Origin: Aquisalimonas sp007126095
Lineage (GTDB): Bacteria; Pseudomonadota; Gammaproteobacteria; Nitrococcales; Aquisalimonadaceae
DNA: 64,000 nt
Direction of reading: 5' to 3'
NCBI RefSeq assembly: GCF_048323695.1
Contig: NZ_JBLWFT010000001.1
Span: 558,001-622,000 of the forward strand
The notes under the pieces were generated by a model. The model was not told the DNA's origin. It made no database searches and worked only from the letters and a program-made list of their open reading frames with translations. The translations under genes and the position numbers were made by a program. Shown here piece after piece: positions 54,286-63,244 of this stretch (within the stretch, counting starts at the first letter, position 1; every line of letters starts with the position of its first letter).

Positions 54286-55266
54286 ATGAAACTGAACCAG
54301 CTCCGCTACATATGCGAGGTTGCACGTCGCGACCTCAACGTCTCGGCCGCGGCCGAAGCGCTCTACACGTCACAACCCGGGGTCAGCAAACAGATCCGCA
54401 TGCTGGAGTCAGAGCTCGGCGTCCAGATCTTCGAGCGTAGCGGCAAGCACCTCACGCAAGTCACGCCGGCGGGTCAGGATATTCTTCAGGCGGCTCACCG
54501 CATCCTCGGGGATGTGGAGAACATCCGCTCCATCGCCGAGGAGCACCTGGACGACGCCCGCGGCAGCCTCTCCATCGCCACGACCCATACCCAGGCGCGC
54601 CACGCCCTGCCCGGCGTCGTGAGTACGTTCAGGGAGCACTACCCGCGCGTCAGTCTGCACATGCACCAGGGAACGCCCATGCAGATCGCGGAGCTCGCCG
54701 CCCACGGCGGTGTGGACTTCGCCATCGCCACCGAGGCCATCGACCTGTTCGAGGATCTGGTGATGATGCCGTGCTACCGCTGGAACCGCAGTGTGATTGT
54801 CCCCGACGGCCACCCCCTGCTGAACGAGGATCCGCTGACCCTGGAGTCATTGGCGGAATACCCACTGGTGACCTACGTCTTCGGGTTTACCGGACGCTCC
54901 AAACTGGACAAGGCCTACCGTCAGCGAGGGCTGGAACCGGAAGTGGTGTTCACGGCAACGGACTCCGAGGTGATCAAGACCTACGTGCGCCTGGGGCTCG
55001 GTGTCGGTATTGTCGCCTCCATGGCCTACGAGCCGGAGCGGGACGACGGCTTGAAAGCCATTCCGGCCGGGCACCTGTTCGAATCCAGTGTGACCAATAT
55101 CGGCTTCCGGCGCGGCACCTACCTGCGCGGGTACATGTACGAGTTCATCCGCCTGTTCGCCCCGCACCTGACGCGGGAGGTTGTCGATCGGGCCATGGCC
55201 ACGCGGGCCCAGGAAGACCGGGACGCGCTGTTCCGCGAACTGGAGCCGGAGCTGGCCGAGCACTGA
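54286..55266 (+). CDS. cysB: CysB-type LysR transcriptional regulator
   Basis: 326 residues. The N-terminal helix-turn-helix is MKLNQLRYICEVARRDLNVS followed by AAEALYTSQPGVSKQIRMLE, the CysB/Cbl form. The effector domain has TTHTQARHALP (sulfate/N-acetylserine site region), YPLVTYVFGFTGRSKLDKAY and TATDSEVIKTYVRLGLGVGI, all CysB hallmarks. It activates sulfate assimilation genes when cysteine is low. The ATG at 54286 has GGAG 5 bases upstream; a GTG two codons earlier is less likely. Confidence 0.95.
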   Translation: MKLNQLRYICEVARRDLNVSAAAEALYTSQPGVSKQIRMLESELGVQIFERSGKHLTQVTPAGQDILQAAHRILGDVENIRSIAEEHLDDARGSLSIATTHTQARHALPGVVSTFREHYPRVSLHMHQGTPMQIAELAAHGGVDFAIATEAIDLFEDLVMMPCYRWNRSVIVPDGHPLLNEDPLTLESLAEYPLVTYVFGFTGRSKLDKAYRQRGLEPEVVFTATDSEVIKTYVRLGLGVGIVASMAYEPERDDGLKAIPAGHLFESSVTNIGFRRGTYLRGYMYEFIRLFAPHLTREVVDRAMATRAQEDRDALFRELEPELAEH

Positions 55267-55290
55267 CGCCGGCCCGCCCCGTCGCGCCGG

Positions 55291-56565
55291 TTACTCAGCC
55301 AGCCACTCCCTGCCACCGAAATAGGGACGAAGGGCCTCCGGTATGCGAATGCGGCCGTCGGCTTCCTGGTAATTTTCCAGCAATGCCACCAGGCATCGCC
55401 CCACGGCCAGGCCGGAGCCGTTCAACGTGTGCAGCGGTTCTGGCTTGCCGGTATCCGGGTTGCGCCAGCGCGCCTGCATGCGGCGGGCCTGGAATGCCTC
55501 GAAGTTGCTGCAGGACGAGATCTCGCGGTAGCGCTCCTGCCCCGGCAGCCAGACCTCCAGATCGTAGGTTCGGGCGGCGGAAAAGCCCATGTCGCCGCCA
55601 CACAGCAGTACGACCCGATAGGGCAGCTCCAGGGCCTGCAGAATCGCCTCGGCGTCCGCGGTGAGCGCTTCCAGCGCCGCATCGGAGTCCTGCGGGCGCA
55701 CCAGCTGCACCAGCTCCACCTTCTCGAACTGATGCTGGCGGATCATCCCACGGGTGTCCTTGCCATGGGCGCCGGCTTCCGCCCGGAAACAGGGCGTGTG
55801 GCAGACGAACCGTAACGGGAGCTCATCCGCTTCGAGGATGCTGTCCCGGCTCAGGTTGGTGACGGGCACCTCGGCGGTGGGGATCAGGTAGTACTCCTGG
55901 TCGCCCGACAGCGCAAACAGGTCTTCGCCGAACTTGGGCAACTGACCGGTCCCGCGCAAGGAGTCGGCGTTGACGATATACGGGACGTTGACCTCCTCGT
56001 AGCCACGCCCCCCCTGCCGGTCCAGCATGAACTGGATCAGCGCCCGGTGCAGCCGCGCCATGGGGCCACGCAGGACCACGAAACGCGAACCGGTAAGCTT
56101 GGCCGCGGTTTCGAAGTCCATGAGACCACCGCGCTCGCCCAGGTCCACGTGATCCAGCGGCTGAAAGTCGAACGCACGGGGCTCGCCCCAGCGGCGGATC
56201 TCGACGTTGTCATCCTCGTCATCGCCCACCGGCACGTCAGCCTGCGGCACGTTGGGAATGTCCAGATAGAGCGCGTCGAGTTCTGTCTGCACGTCGCGCA
56301 GGGCCTCTTTGGCCGCGTCCAGCTGTTCGCCCAGGCTGGAGACCTCGTCGAGCAGCGGCTGAATGTCCTCGCCCTGCTGCTTGGCCTTGCCAATGGCCTT
56401 CGAGCGCCGGTTGCGCTCGTTCTGAAGCTCTTCAGCGCGGGTCTGGAGTTCACGACGGCGGGAGTCCAGCTGCCGGTACGCCGTCACATCCAGGGTGTAT
56501 CCCCGCCGGGCTAGCGCCGCGGCGATCCCTTCCGGGTCGTTGCGCAGTTCTCGAGGGTCGAGCAT
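55291..56565 (-). CDS. serS: Serine--tRNA ligase
   Basis: 424 residues. The N-terminal long coiled-coil arm (about 30-100, RELQTRAEELQNERNRRSKA) grips the tRNA-Ser variable arm. The class II core has motif 2 FRAEAGAHGKDTRGMIRQHQ and motif 3 NGSGLAVGRCLVALLENYQ. It follows rarA on the same strand, as in E. coli (lolA-rarA-serS). Confidence 0.98.
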   Translation of the reverse strand: MLDPRELRNDPEGIAAALARRGYTLDVTAYRQLDSRRRELQTRAEELQNERNRRSKAIGKAKQQGEDIQPLLDEVSSLGEQLDAAKEALRDVQTELDALYLDIPNVPQADVPVGDDEDDNVEIRRWGEPRAFDFQPLDHVDLGERGGLMDFETAAKLTGSRFVVLRGPMARLHRALIQFMLDRQGGRGYEEVNVPYIVNADSLRGTGQLPKFGEDLFALSGDQEYYLIPTAEVPVTNLSRDSILEADELPLRFVCHTPCFRAEAGAHGKDTRGMIRQHQFEKVELVQLVRPQDSDAALEALTADAEAILQALELPYRVVLLCGGDMGFSAARTYDLEVWLPGQERYREISSCSNFEAFQARRMQARWRNPDTGKPEPLHTLNGSGLAVGRCLVALLENYQEADGRIRIPEALRPYFGGREWLAE

Positions 56566-56642
56566 ATCCGGTTGATCCTTCTGGCTCAGACTGACAGAGC
56601 GCGCATTGTACCGGCTCGCGGACGGGAAAATAAGCGCGGCCC

Positions 56643-56665
56643 GGGGCGGCCACGACGGTCGCCCT
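56643..56665. repeat. Imperfect hairpin at the rarA 3' end
   Basis: GGGCGGCC-ACGAC-GGTCGCCC followed by TAC, i.e. GTAGGGCGACC on the minus strand. It is reminiscent of the CGTAGGGTGGACC palindromes at 52.9 and 58.6 kb but diverged, and it includes part of the rarA stop codon. Relationship uncertain. Confidence 0.35.
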
Positions 56666-57968
56666 ACTTCCGGCGACGCCAGCGCGCGTCCGCGTCCTGC
56701 TGGCGCAGCCGCTGGAAGCGGTCACGAATCTTGGCTTCCAGCCCCCTGGGAAGCGGCTCGTAGAAGCGCTGCGGCGGGAGGTCGTCCGGGAAGTAGTCCT
56801 CGCCGGCGGCATAGCCGTCGGGCTCGTCATGGGCGTAGCGGTACTCCTCGCCATAGCCGAGTTCCTTCATGAGCCGGCTCGCAGCGTTGCGCAGGTGCAG
56901 CGGGACTTCGAGTGAGCCGCTCTCCCGTGCGGCCTTCATCGCTGCGTTGTAAGCCGCGTAGACAGCATTGCTCTTGGGAACGCTGGCGAGATAGGTGATG
57001 GCATGGGCGATGGCCAGTTCGCCCTCGGGGCTGCCCAGGCGCTCCTGGGCCTCCCACGCGTTGAGAGCGACCTGCAGCCCGCGGGGGTCGGCATTGCCGA
57101 TATCCTCCGACGCCATCCGCACTACACGGCGGGCGATGTACAGCGGATCACAGCCACCGTCCAGCATGCGGCAGTACCAGTACAGCGCCGCGTTGGGATC
57201 CGAGCCCCGCACCGCCTTGTGGAGTGCGGAGATCTGGTCGTAGAACGCATCGCCCCCCTTGTCGAAACGGCGCAGGCCGGACGCGGCCGCCTCCTCCAGG
57301 GCCGACTCATCGATGGTGCCCGAGTCCGCCAGGTCGGCCGCCACTTCCAGCAGGGTGAGTCCGCGGCGGGCGTCGCCATCGGCCAGCTCCACCAGCTGGT
57401 CCAGGGCCTGGCTCGATACCGCAAGGCCGCGCTCGCCAAGGCCCCGCTCCGGGTCGGCAACCGCCTGCTCCAGCAACCCGCGCAGGGCCTCCCTGGAGAG
57501 AGCGCGCAGGACATAGGTGCGCACGCGGGAGAGCAGCGCGTTGTTGAGTTCGAACGACGGATTCTCGGTGGTGGCGCCGATGAAGATCAGGGTGCCGTCC
57601 TCCACGTAGGGGAGAAAGGCATCCTGCTGGCTCTTGTTGAAGCGGTGGGCCTCGTCGACGAACAGGACGGTGGCCTGCCCCTTCTCGCGCAACATGCGCG
57701 CTTCGTCCACCGCCGCGCGGATGTCCTTGACGCCGCTCATGACCGCGGAAATGGTGATGAATCGCGCGCCGCTGGCCTCTGCCACGAGCCGGGCCAGTGT
57801 GGTCTTGCCGGTTCCCGGCGGCCCCCACAGCACCATGGAGTGCGGATGGCCGGCCTCGATGCTCCGGCGCAGCGCCTTGCCCTCGCCCAGCAGGTGCTCC
57901 TGGCCGAGGAACTCGTGAATGGCGCGCGGTCGCATCCGATCAGCCAGCGGCCGAACGGGTGCATCCAT
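56664..57968 (-). CDS. rarA: Replication-associated recombination protein RarA (MgsA)
   Basis: 434-residue AAA+ ATPase that acts at stalled replication forks. Walker A is WGPPGTGKTTLARL (48-61); Walker B is VLFVDEAHRFNKSQQD. GATTENPSFELNNALLSRVR carries sensor 1. The C-terminal tetramerisation domain includes DPRGLQVALNAWEAQERLG. The ATG at 57968 is chosen; the preceding GTG (57974) would overlap the lolA stop. It sits between lolA and serS, the standard order. Confidence 0.95.
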   Translation of the reverse strand: MDAPVRPLADRMRPRAIHEFLGQEHLLGEGKALRRSIEAGHPHSMVLWGPPGTGKTTLARLVAEASGARFITISAVMSGVKDIRAAVDEARMLREKGQATVLFVDEAHRFNKSQQDAFLPYVEDGTLIFIGATTENPSFELNNALLSRVRTYVLRALSREALRGLLEQAVADPERGLGERGLAVSSQALDQLVELADGDARRGLTLLEVAADLADSGTIDESALEEAAASGLRRFDKGGDAFYDQISALHKAVRGSDPNAALYWYCRMLDGGCDPLYIARRVVRMASEDIGNADPRGLQVALNAWEAQERLGSPEGELAIAHAITYLASVPKSNAVYAAYNAAMKAARESGSLEVPLHLRNAASRLMKELGYGEEYRYAHDEPDGYAAGEDYFPDDLPPQRFYEPLPRGLEAKIRDRFQRLRQQDADARWRRRK

Positions 57969-57970
57969 GG

Positions 57971-58603
57971 TCACGGCCGGGACTCGCCCTGCTCGATCAC
58001 GTCCATGTCATCGTCGGGTTCGAACCGGAAGCGGTTTTCGTCCAGAGACGCGTTGGTGCGAACATTGTGGAGCAACAGCTGGTTTTTCTGTCCAAGACCG
58101 TCCTCCACCACCACTTCGGCGGGCGCGCCGTCGCCCATGCGCAAACGGACGACATCCACTTCCCACTCGTCATCCCGGGGATTGAGGATGACCCAGCCGT
58201 CATCGGCCACCTCGATGCTGAACTGCTCCTCCAGCCCCGCGAGGTCGCCACTGAGAAGCAGCGCCGGCCCGGTGCCGAGGGTCTCCTGCAGCGGCCGGAC
58301 GGTGACCTGCTGGAGGTCCTGGTCGTGGATCCACAGACGCTCGCCGTCGGCGACGATCCGCTGCGCATACGGCGCCTCGTAGACCCAGTCGAAGCGGTTG
58401 GGTCGCTGGATCGCCATGGTGCCCTGGCTTTCCTCGATGACCTGCCCGTCTTCGTCGCGCACGATCTGTTCGAAATCGCCCTCCAGGCTCTCCACGTCAC
58501 TGAAATAGGATTCCAGGGCCGCCCGCGCATCCGCGGCAACCGTGCTGGAGACCCCTAGCATCAGGAGGGCCATGGCCTTGATCATCAGCGCCTTGCGCAG
58601 CAT
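57971..58603 (-). CDS. lolA: Outer-membrane lipoprotein carrier protein LolA
   Basis: Periplasmic chaperone that ferries lipoproteins from LolCDE to LolB. 210 residues with a signal peptide (about 1-24, ending VAA). The family core YFSDVESLEGDFEQIV, GTMAIQRPNRFDWVYE and ERLWIHDQDLQQVTVRPL are present. The arginine of NRFDW corresponds to the residue that controls lipoprotein release. Lies between ftsK and rarA, the conserved order. Confidence 0.95.
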   Translation of the reverse strand: MLRKALMIKAMALLMLGVSSTVAADARAALESYFSDVESLEGDFEQIVRDEDGQVIEESQGTMAIQRPNRFDWVYEAPYAQRIVADGERLWIHDQDLQQVTVRPLQETLGTGPALLLSGDLAGLEEQFSIEVADDGWVILNPRDDEWEVDVVRLRMGDGAPAEVVVEDGLGQKNQLLLHNVRTNASLDENRFRFEPDDDMDVIEQGESRP

Positions 58604-58644
58604 CGTGCATCCTCCGGTTCCGGTATCATTGTGCCGACTCCCGC

Positions 58645-58675
58645 CGCAGGGTGGACCGTCAGGTCCACCAACGGG
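58645..58675. repeat. Intergenic palindrome copy C
   Basis: CGCAGGGTGGACC-GTCA-GGTCCACCAACGGG, in the same orientation as copy B and sharing GGTGGACC/GGTCCACC. It lies in the 78-base gap between ftsK and lolA. Confidence 0.7.
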
Positions 58676-58681
58676 ACAGGC

Positions 58682-61003
58682 TCAGTCTTTCGGCGGCGGT
58701 GGCGCAATCACTTCGCGGCCGCCGTTGGATTGCAGTGGCCCCACCACACCGCTGTTCTCCATCTCTTCGACCAGACGTGCGGCGCGGTTGTAGCCGATCT
58801 TCAGGCGACGCTGGACACCGGAGATGGAGGCCCGTCGAGTCTCCGTAACGATCTGGACAGCCTGATCGTACAAGGGATCCTGTTCGCCGTCGCCGCCGCT
58901 TTCGCCGGGGATGCCCGGGATGGGCGCGCTACCGGACGACTCCTCCAGGACGCCGTCCACGTACTCGGGCTCACCCAGCTCCTTGAGATGGTTGACCACG
59001 CGATGGACGTCGTTATCCGAAACGAAGGCGCCATGGACGCGCGTCGGCATGTTGCTGCCGGTGGGCTGATAGAGCATGTCGCCGTGACCCAGCAACGCTT
59101 CCGCCCCCTGCTGGTCGAGGATGGTGCGTGAGTCCACCCGCGAAGAGACCTGGAACGCCATGCGCGTCGGGATGTTGGCCTTGATCAGCCCGGTGATCAC
59201 GTCCACGGACGGGCGCTGGGTCGCAAGCACCAGGTGCAGACCGGCCGCCCGCGCCTTCTGGGCCAGCCGTGCGATCAGTTCCTCCACCTTCTTGCCGACC
59301 ATCATCATCATGTCGGCGAACTCGTCCACCACCACCACGATGAACGGCAGCGTTTCCAGCTCCGGCGCAGCAGCCTGGGGATCATCCTCGGGCGCCTTCC
59401 AGAGCGGATCCGTCAGCGGTTCGCCCCGCTCCATGGCTTCGCGCACCTTGCGGTTGTATCCCGAGATATTGCGAACGCCCAGAGCGGCCATCAACCGGTA
59501 GCGCCGCTCCATCTCGCCCACACACCAGCGCAACGCGTTGGCCGCTTCCTTCATGTCGGTGACCACGGGCGCAAGCAGATGCGGAATGCCGTCGTAAATG
59601 GACAGCTCCAGCATCTTCGGGTCGACCATGATCAGCCGCACGTCTTCCGGGCGGTTCTTGTACAGCAGGCTGAGTATCATGGCGTTGACGCCCACGGACT
59701 TGCCCGAGCCGGTGGTCCCGGCAACCAGCAGGTGCGGCATCTTGGCGAGATCCACGACCACCGGTTCACCACCGATATCCTTGCCGAGCGCCATGGAGAG
59801 CGGCGATTGCGCCTTCTCCCACACACGCGCCCTGACGATCTCGCTGAAGGCGATCACCTGGCGCTGCTCGTTCGGGATCTCCAGACCGATCACCGATTTG
59901 CCCGGGATGACTTCCACCACACGAACGCTGACCACTGACAGGGCGCGCGCAAGATCCTTGGCCAGGTTGCTGATCTGGCTCACCTTCACCCCGGCCGCCG
60001 GCTGCGCTTCGAAGCGGGTGATGACCGGGCCGGGCTGGACCGCCACCACCTCGATCTGCACTCCGAAATCCGCCAGCTTCATCTCCAGTTGCCGCGACAT
60101 GGCCTCCAGGGCGTCGTTCGAGTACCCGGCCTTCTGCTCCGGCGGCGGGTCCAGCAGTGAAACCGGCGGCAGGCCATCGGCCGTGGGGCTCGCGTTGAAC
60201 AGCGGGATCTGCTGCTCCTTGCTGACCTTCTTGCCCGGCTTCGGTGCCGGTTTAATCGGCTCGATCTGCGGTGCCTTGCGCGTCTTACGTTTTTCCTTGT
60301 CCTGAACCAGGACATCCTTGCGCGCCCGCCGCGCCTTGCGCCCGGCCCAGGTGTCCCGCAGAACCGTGACGCCATGCCCCAGGGCGGCGGCACCGTCCAT
60401 ACACAGGCGTCCCACCAGGTCCATGAGGCTCAGCCAGGACAGGCCCGTGAACAGCGTGATGCTGGCCAGGAAGATGGCAAGCAGGAGCAGTGTCGCACCG
60501 AGGAAGCTGAACACGGCCTCGAGCGAGCCACCGATCACGTCGCCCAGGATACCGCCGGCATGCAGCGGCACGGTGCCCGGAAATGCCTCGATATGCAGCG
60601 CAGCCAGCCCGGCACCGGAGGCCAGGGTCAGCACGAACCCGAGCGCGCGAAGACCGAAGACGCCCCAGTGGAACTCGCCGTCCCGGCGCTGCCAGCACCA
60701 GGCCAGCCAGCCGGAGAAAGCGATCATGACCGGGAACAGGAATGCAAGGTAACCAAACAGGTACAGAAACAGATCGGCGAACCACGCGCCGGCGACGCCG
60801 CCCGCGTTCTCCACCGCCCCGCCGAAGCCACTGAAACTCCAGCCCGGGTCATTGGGGCTGTAGGTGGCCAGCGCCACCAGCAGATAGATGGCGATCGCCA
60901 GCAGCAGAAACAGCAGCGCTTCCCTCAGGCCGCGACTGACATGATGTCCGAGCGGTGAAGGCAGCTTGCGGTCTGAACGGGAGTCGGAGTCGGAGCTAGC
61001 CAC
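58682..61003 (-). CDS. ftsK: DNA translocase FtsK
   Basis: 773 residues from a GTG. Four to five N-terminal membrane helices (about 30-190) anchor it at the septum. A shortened linker (about 215-290) leads to the RecA-like motor with LLVAGTTGSGKSVGVNAM (Walker A) and VVVVDEFADMMMM (Walker B). A C-terminal gamma domain (GVQRRLKIGYNRAARLVEEM) reads KOPS sites. The linker is much shorter than in E. coli FtsK, giving the typical compact form. It pumps DNA at division and activates XerCD. Confidence 0.97.
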   Translation of the reverse strand: MASSDSDSRSDRKLPSPLGHHVSRGLREALLFLLLAIAIYLLVALATYSPNDPGWSFSGFGGAVENAGGVAGAWFADLFLYLFGYLAFLFPVMIAFSGWLAWCWQRRDGEFHWGVFGLRALGFVLTLASGAGLAALHIEAFPGTVPLHAGGILGDVIGGSLEAVFSFLGATLLLLAIFLASITLFTGLSWLSLMDLVGRLCMDGAAALGHGVTVLRDTWAGRKARRARKDVLVQDKEKRKTRKAPQIEPIKPAPKPGKKVSKEQQIPLFNASPTADGLPPVSLLDPPPEQKAGYSNDALEAMSRQLEMKLADFGVQIEVVAVQPGPVITRFEAQPAAGVKVSQISNLAKDLARALSVVSVRVVEVIPGKSVIGLEIPNEQRQVIAFSEIVRARVWEKAQSPLSMALGKDIGGEPVVVDLAKMPHLLVAGTTGSGKSVGVNAMILSLLYKNRPEDVRLIMVDPKMLELSIYDGIPHLLAPVVTDMKEAANALRWCVGEMERRYRLMAALGVRNISGYNRKVREAMERGEPLTDPLWKAPEDDPQAAAPELETLPFIVVVVDEFADMMMMVGKKVEELIARLAQKARAAGLHLVLATQRPSVDVITGLIKANIPTRMAFQVSSRVDSRTILDQQGAEALLGHGDMLYQPTGSNMPTRVHGAFVSDNDVHRVVNHLKELGEPEYVDGVLEESSGSAPIPGIPGESGGDGEQDPLYDQAVQIVTETRRASISGVQRRLKIGYNRAARLVEEMENSGVVGPLQSNGGREVIAPPPPKD

Positions 61004-61351
61004 GGCTGATCGGCCTATCCACGGAACGAGGAGCCACCGTCGAGAGCCCCGCCTGACGGCTGATTCGCCGCGGCACGGTCGCGATGGGCGCGAAGTCGAG
61101 AAATAATGTCATAGATGAATAATTGGCTGCAACTTACTATGTTTTCGGGTTTTTGCAAGATGGGCGGACCTCCGCACTCCGGCAAGAGACCGCTTGATGC
61201 CATTGCCAAGCATTGTACCGGATCCTGTCATCACACGCTGGTTGTCCCCGGATCCCGACACCGGCATGAGCGGCGCGGGTGACAGCATGCCGCAGCGCCG
61301 GCGCATCTCCCAGCCTGGCCTTATGGGGTGCAAGGTGAGTAACATCGCGTC
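61004..61351. other. 348-base non-coding interval between ftsK and the DUF482 gene
   Basis: A divergent promoter region. The part from about 61104 to 61160 is AT-rich; on the minus strand TTGCAG and CATTAT with an 18-base spacer could serve ftsK. No credible gene or RNA structure was seen. The thioredoxin reductase or lrp gene that often lies next to ftsK is absent here. Confidence 0.5.
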
Positions 61352-62500
61352 ATGGACGCAGCTGTCGTCACCGACCTCACCACCATCTCCAGCGACGAAT
61401 GGAATGCACTCCGGGGCACCGAGGTGCCGTTTCTCCGGCACGAGTTTCTCGCGGGCCTCGAGACCACCGGGTGCATCACCGCGGACATCGGCTGGTTGCC
61501 GCACCACCTGCTGCTTCGCGACGCAAAAGGCCTGGCCGCGGCTGTCCCCGGCTACCTCAAGGGCCACTCCTGGGGCGAATTCGTATTCGACTGGGCCTGG
61601 GCTGACGCCTACGAGCGTCACGGCCTGCGGTACTATCCCAAATTGATACACGCCGTCCCCTTCACTCCGGCCACGGGGCCTCGGATACTGTGGAGGCTTG
61701 GCCTTGATGCCACGGAAGCCACGATGCTTGCAGTGGAGGCCTCGAAAGCGGTCGTGGCGGAGTGCGACCTGTCATCGGCCCACTGGCTGTTTCCCTCGCC
61801 GGCACAGTCCGAGGCACTGGAGGCCACCGGGTTACTGCGTCGGACGGGGTGCCAGTTCCACTGGCACAACGACCCCGGTTATCGCGATTTCCAGGATTTC
61901 CTCGACACGCTCACCTCCCGGAGGCGCAAGAGCATACGCCGGGAGCGCCGCCAGGCGAGAGAGTCCGGTGTGGAGGTGGTGCTAAAGACGGGAGACACCA
62001 TTACGGAACAGGAGTGGCACACGTTTCATGCCCTCTACGCCCGCACCTTCCATGAGCACGGTAACGTGCCTCTGCTCACGACAGAGTTCTTTGTCCACTG
62101 CGGGCAGACTCTGGGCGAGTCGGTGCTCATGGTCCAGGGGTGGCGCGACGGCCGCATGCTCGCAGCCGCGCTGCTTTTCCGGGATGACGAGACACTCTAC
62201 GGACGGTACTGGGGATGCTTTGAAGACGTCCCGGGCCTGCACTTCGAGGCCTGTTATTATCAAGGCATCGAGTACTGCATCACCAACGGAATCCAGCGCT
62301 TCGAACCGGGTGCGCAGGGCGAACACAAGATCAGTCGGGGCTTTCTGCCGACGGCAACCCGATCGTGTCACTGGATTCCCGATCCGCGATTCCGTGAAGC
62401 GATCGCCGATTTTCTGCATCGTGAGACGCCGATGGTTGAGCGGTATATTGAGGAGATGCACGCACATACCCCCTACCGTATCGGGCGCGGGAACGAGTGA
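61352..62500 (+). CDS. DUF482/FemAB-like GNAT-fold protein
   Basis: 382 residues. The sequence matches the peptidogalycan-biosynthesis/DUF482 family: an N-terminal block (EWNALRGTEVPFLRHEFLAGLE), the middle SWGEFVFDWAWADAYERHGLRYYPKL, a basic RRRKSIRRERRQARE helix and the C-terminal RYWGCFEDVPGLHFEACYYQG followed by GIQRFEPGAQGEHKISRGFLP. The fold is a tandem GNAT like that of FemX aminoacyl transferases. Function is not established. It precedes aat by 9 bases, so the three genes probably form one unit. Confidence 0.82.
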   Translation: MDAAVVTDLTTISSDEWNALRGTEVPFLRHEFLAGLETTGCITADIGWLPHHLLLRDAKGLAAAVPGYLKGHSWGEFVFDWAWADAYERHGLRYYPKLIHAVPFTPATGPRILWRLGLDATEATMLAVEASKAVVAECDLSSAHWLFPSPAQSEALEATGLLRRTGCQFHWHNDPGYRDFQDFLDTLTSRRRKSIRRERRQARESGVEVVLKTGDTITEQEWHTFHALYARTFHEHGNVPLLTTEFFVHCGQTLGESVLMVQGWRDGRMLAAALLFRDDETLYGRYWGCFEDVPGLHFEACYYQGIEYCITNGIQRFEPGAQGEHKISRGFLPTATRSCHWIPDPRFREAIADFLHRETPMVERYIEEMHAHTPYRIGRGNE

Positions 62501-62509
62501 GGTTCAGGC

Positions 62510-63244
62510 ATGCAGCGGCGGATCCATTGGCTTGATGATGCGGAGGAGACCGAATTCCCCTCCCCGCATCTCGCTCTGACGCGCCCGAACGGGCTCGTAG
62601 CCATCGGCGGCAGCCTGTCCGAGCGGCGGCTGCTGGCAGCTTACCAGCGCGGGATCTTCCCGTGGTTCGAAGAGGATCAACCGGTTCTTTGGTGGTCACC
62701 GGACCCGCGTGGCGTGCTCTACCCCGACGCCCTGCATGTGGGTCGGAGCCTGCGCAAACGGCTGCGCAACAGTGACTTCGAGCTGAGCCTCGACACGGCC
62801 TTCGAGGCTGTCATCACGGCCTGTGCCGCCCCTCGGGGGCAGGAGACGGGCACGTGGATCACGAAAGACATGCACGATGCATACTGCCACCTCCACGAGC
62901 GTGGCATCGCGCACTCGGTGGAGGTGTGGCACCGAATGCGGCTTGTGGGTGGACTCTACGGCGTCTCCCTTGGGCGCGCCTTCTTCGGTGAATCCATGTT
63001 CAGCCGTGCGACCGACGCCTCCAAATTCGCCTTGGTCACGCTGACCCGGCAACTGCAGCACTGGGGCTTCCATTTCGTTGATTGTCAGATCATATCGCCG
63101 CACCTGGCCAGATTGGGCGCGGTGGAGAGGCCGCGCGCCCTCTTTCTGGACGACCTGGAGCGCGCACTGGACTACCCGGACCACCCCGGGACCTGGCGCT
63201 TCGATGAGGCGCTGGACGCAGCGCGGGAGCCGGGGCGGCCATGA
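62510..63244 (+). CDS. aat: Leucyl/phenylalanyl-tRNA--protein transferase
   Basis: Adds Leu or Phe to N-terminal Lys/Arg of proteins, marking them for ClpAP. 244 residues. Family marks are GLVAIGGSLSERRLLAAYQR, GIFPWFEEDQPVLWWSPDPR and RLVGGLYGVSLGRAFFGESM followed by FSRATDASKFAL. Its stop overlaps the start of ate (ATGA). Confidence 0.97.
   Translation: MQRRIHWLDDAEETEFPSPHLALTRPNGLVAIGGSLSERRLLAAYQRGIFPWFEEDQPVLWWSPDPRGVLYPDALHVGRSLRKRLRNSDFELSLDTAFEAVITACAAPRGQETGTWITKDMHDAYCHLHERGIAHSVEVWHRMRLVGGLYGVSLGRAFFGESMFSRATDASKFALVTLTRQLQHWGFHFVDCQIISPHLARLGAVERPRALFLDDLERALDYPDHPGTWRFDEALDAAREPGRP

Noticed and set aside
61109..61651. A 180-codon minus-strand frame before ftsK
   Set aside because: Mostly antisense to the DUF482 gene, no motif, and poor start context.
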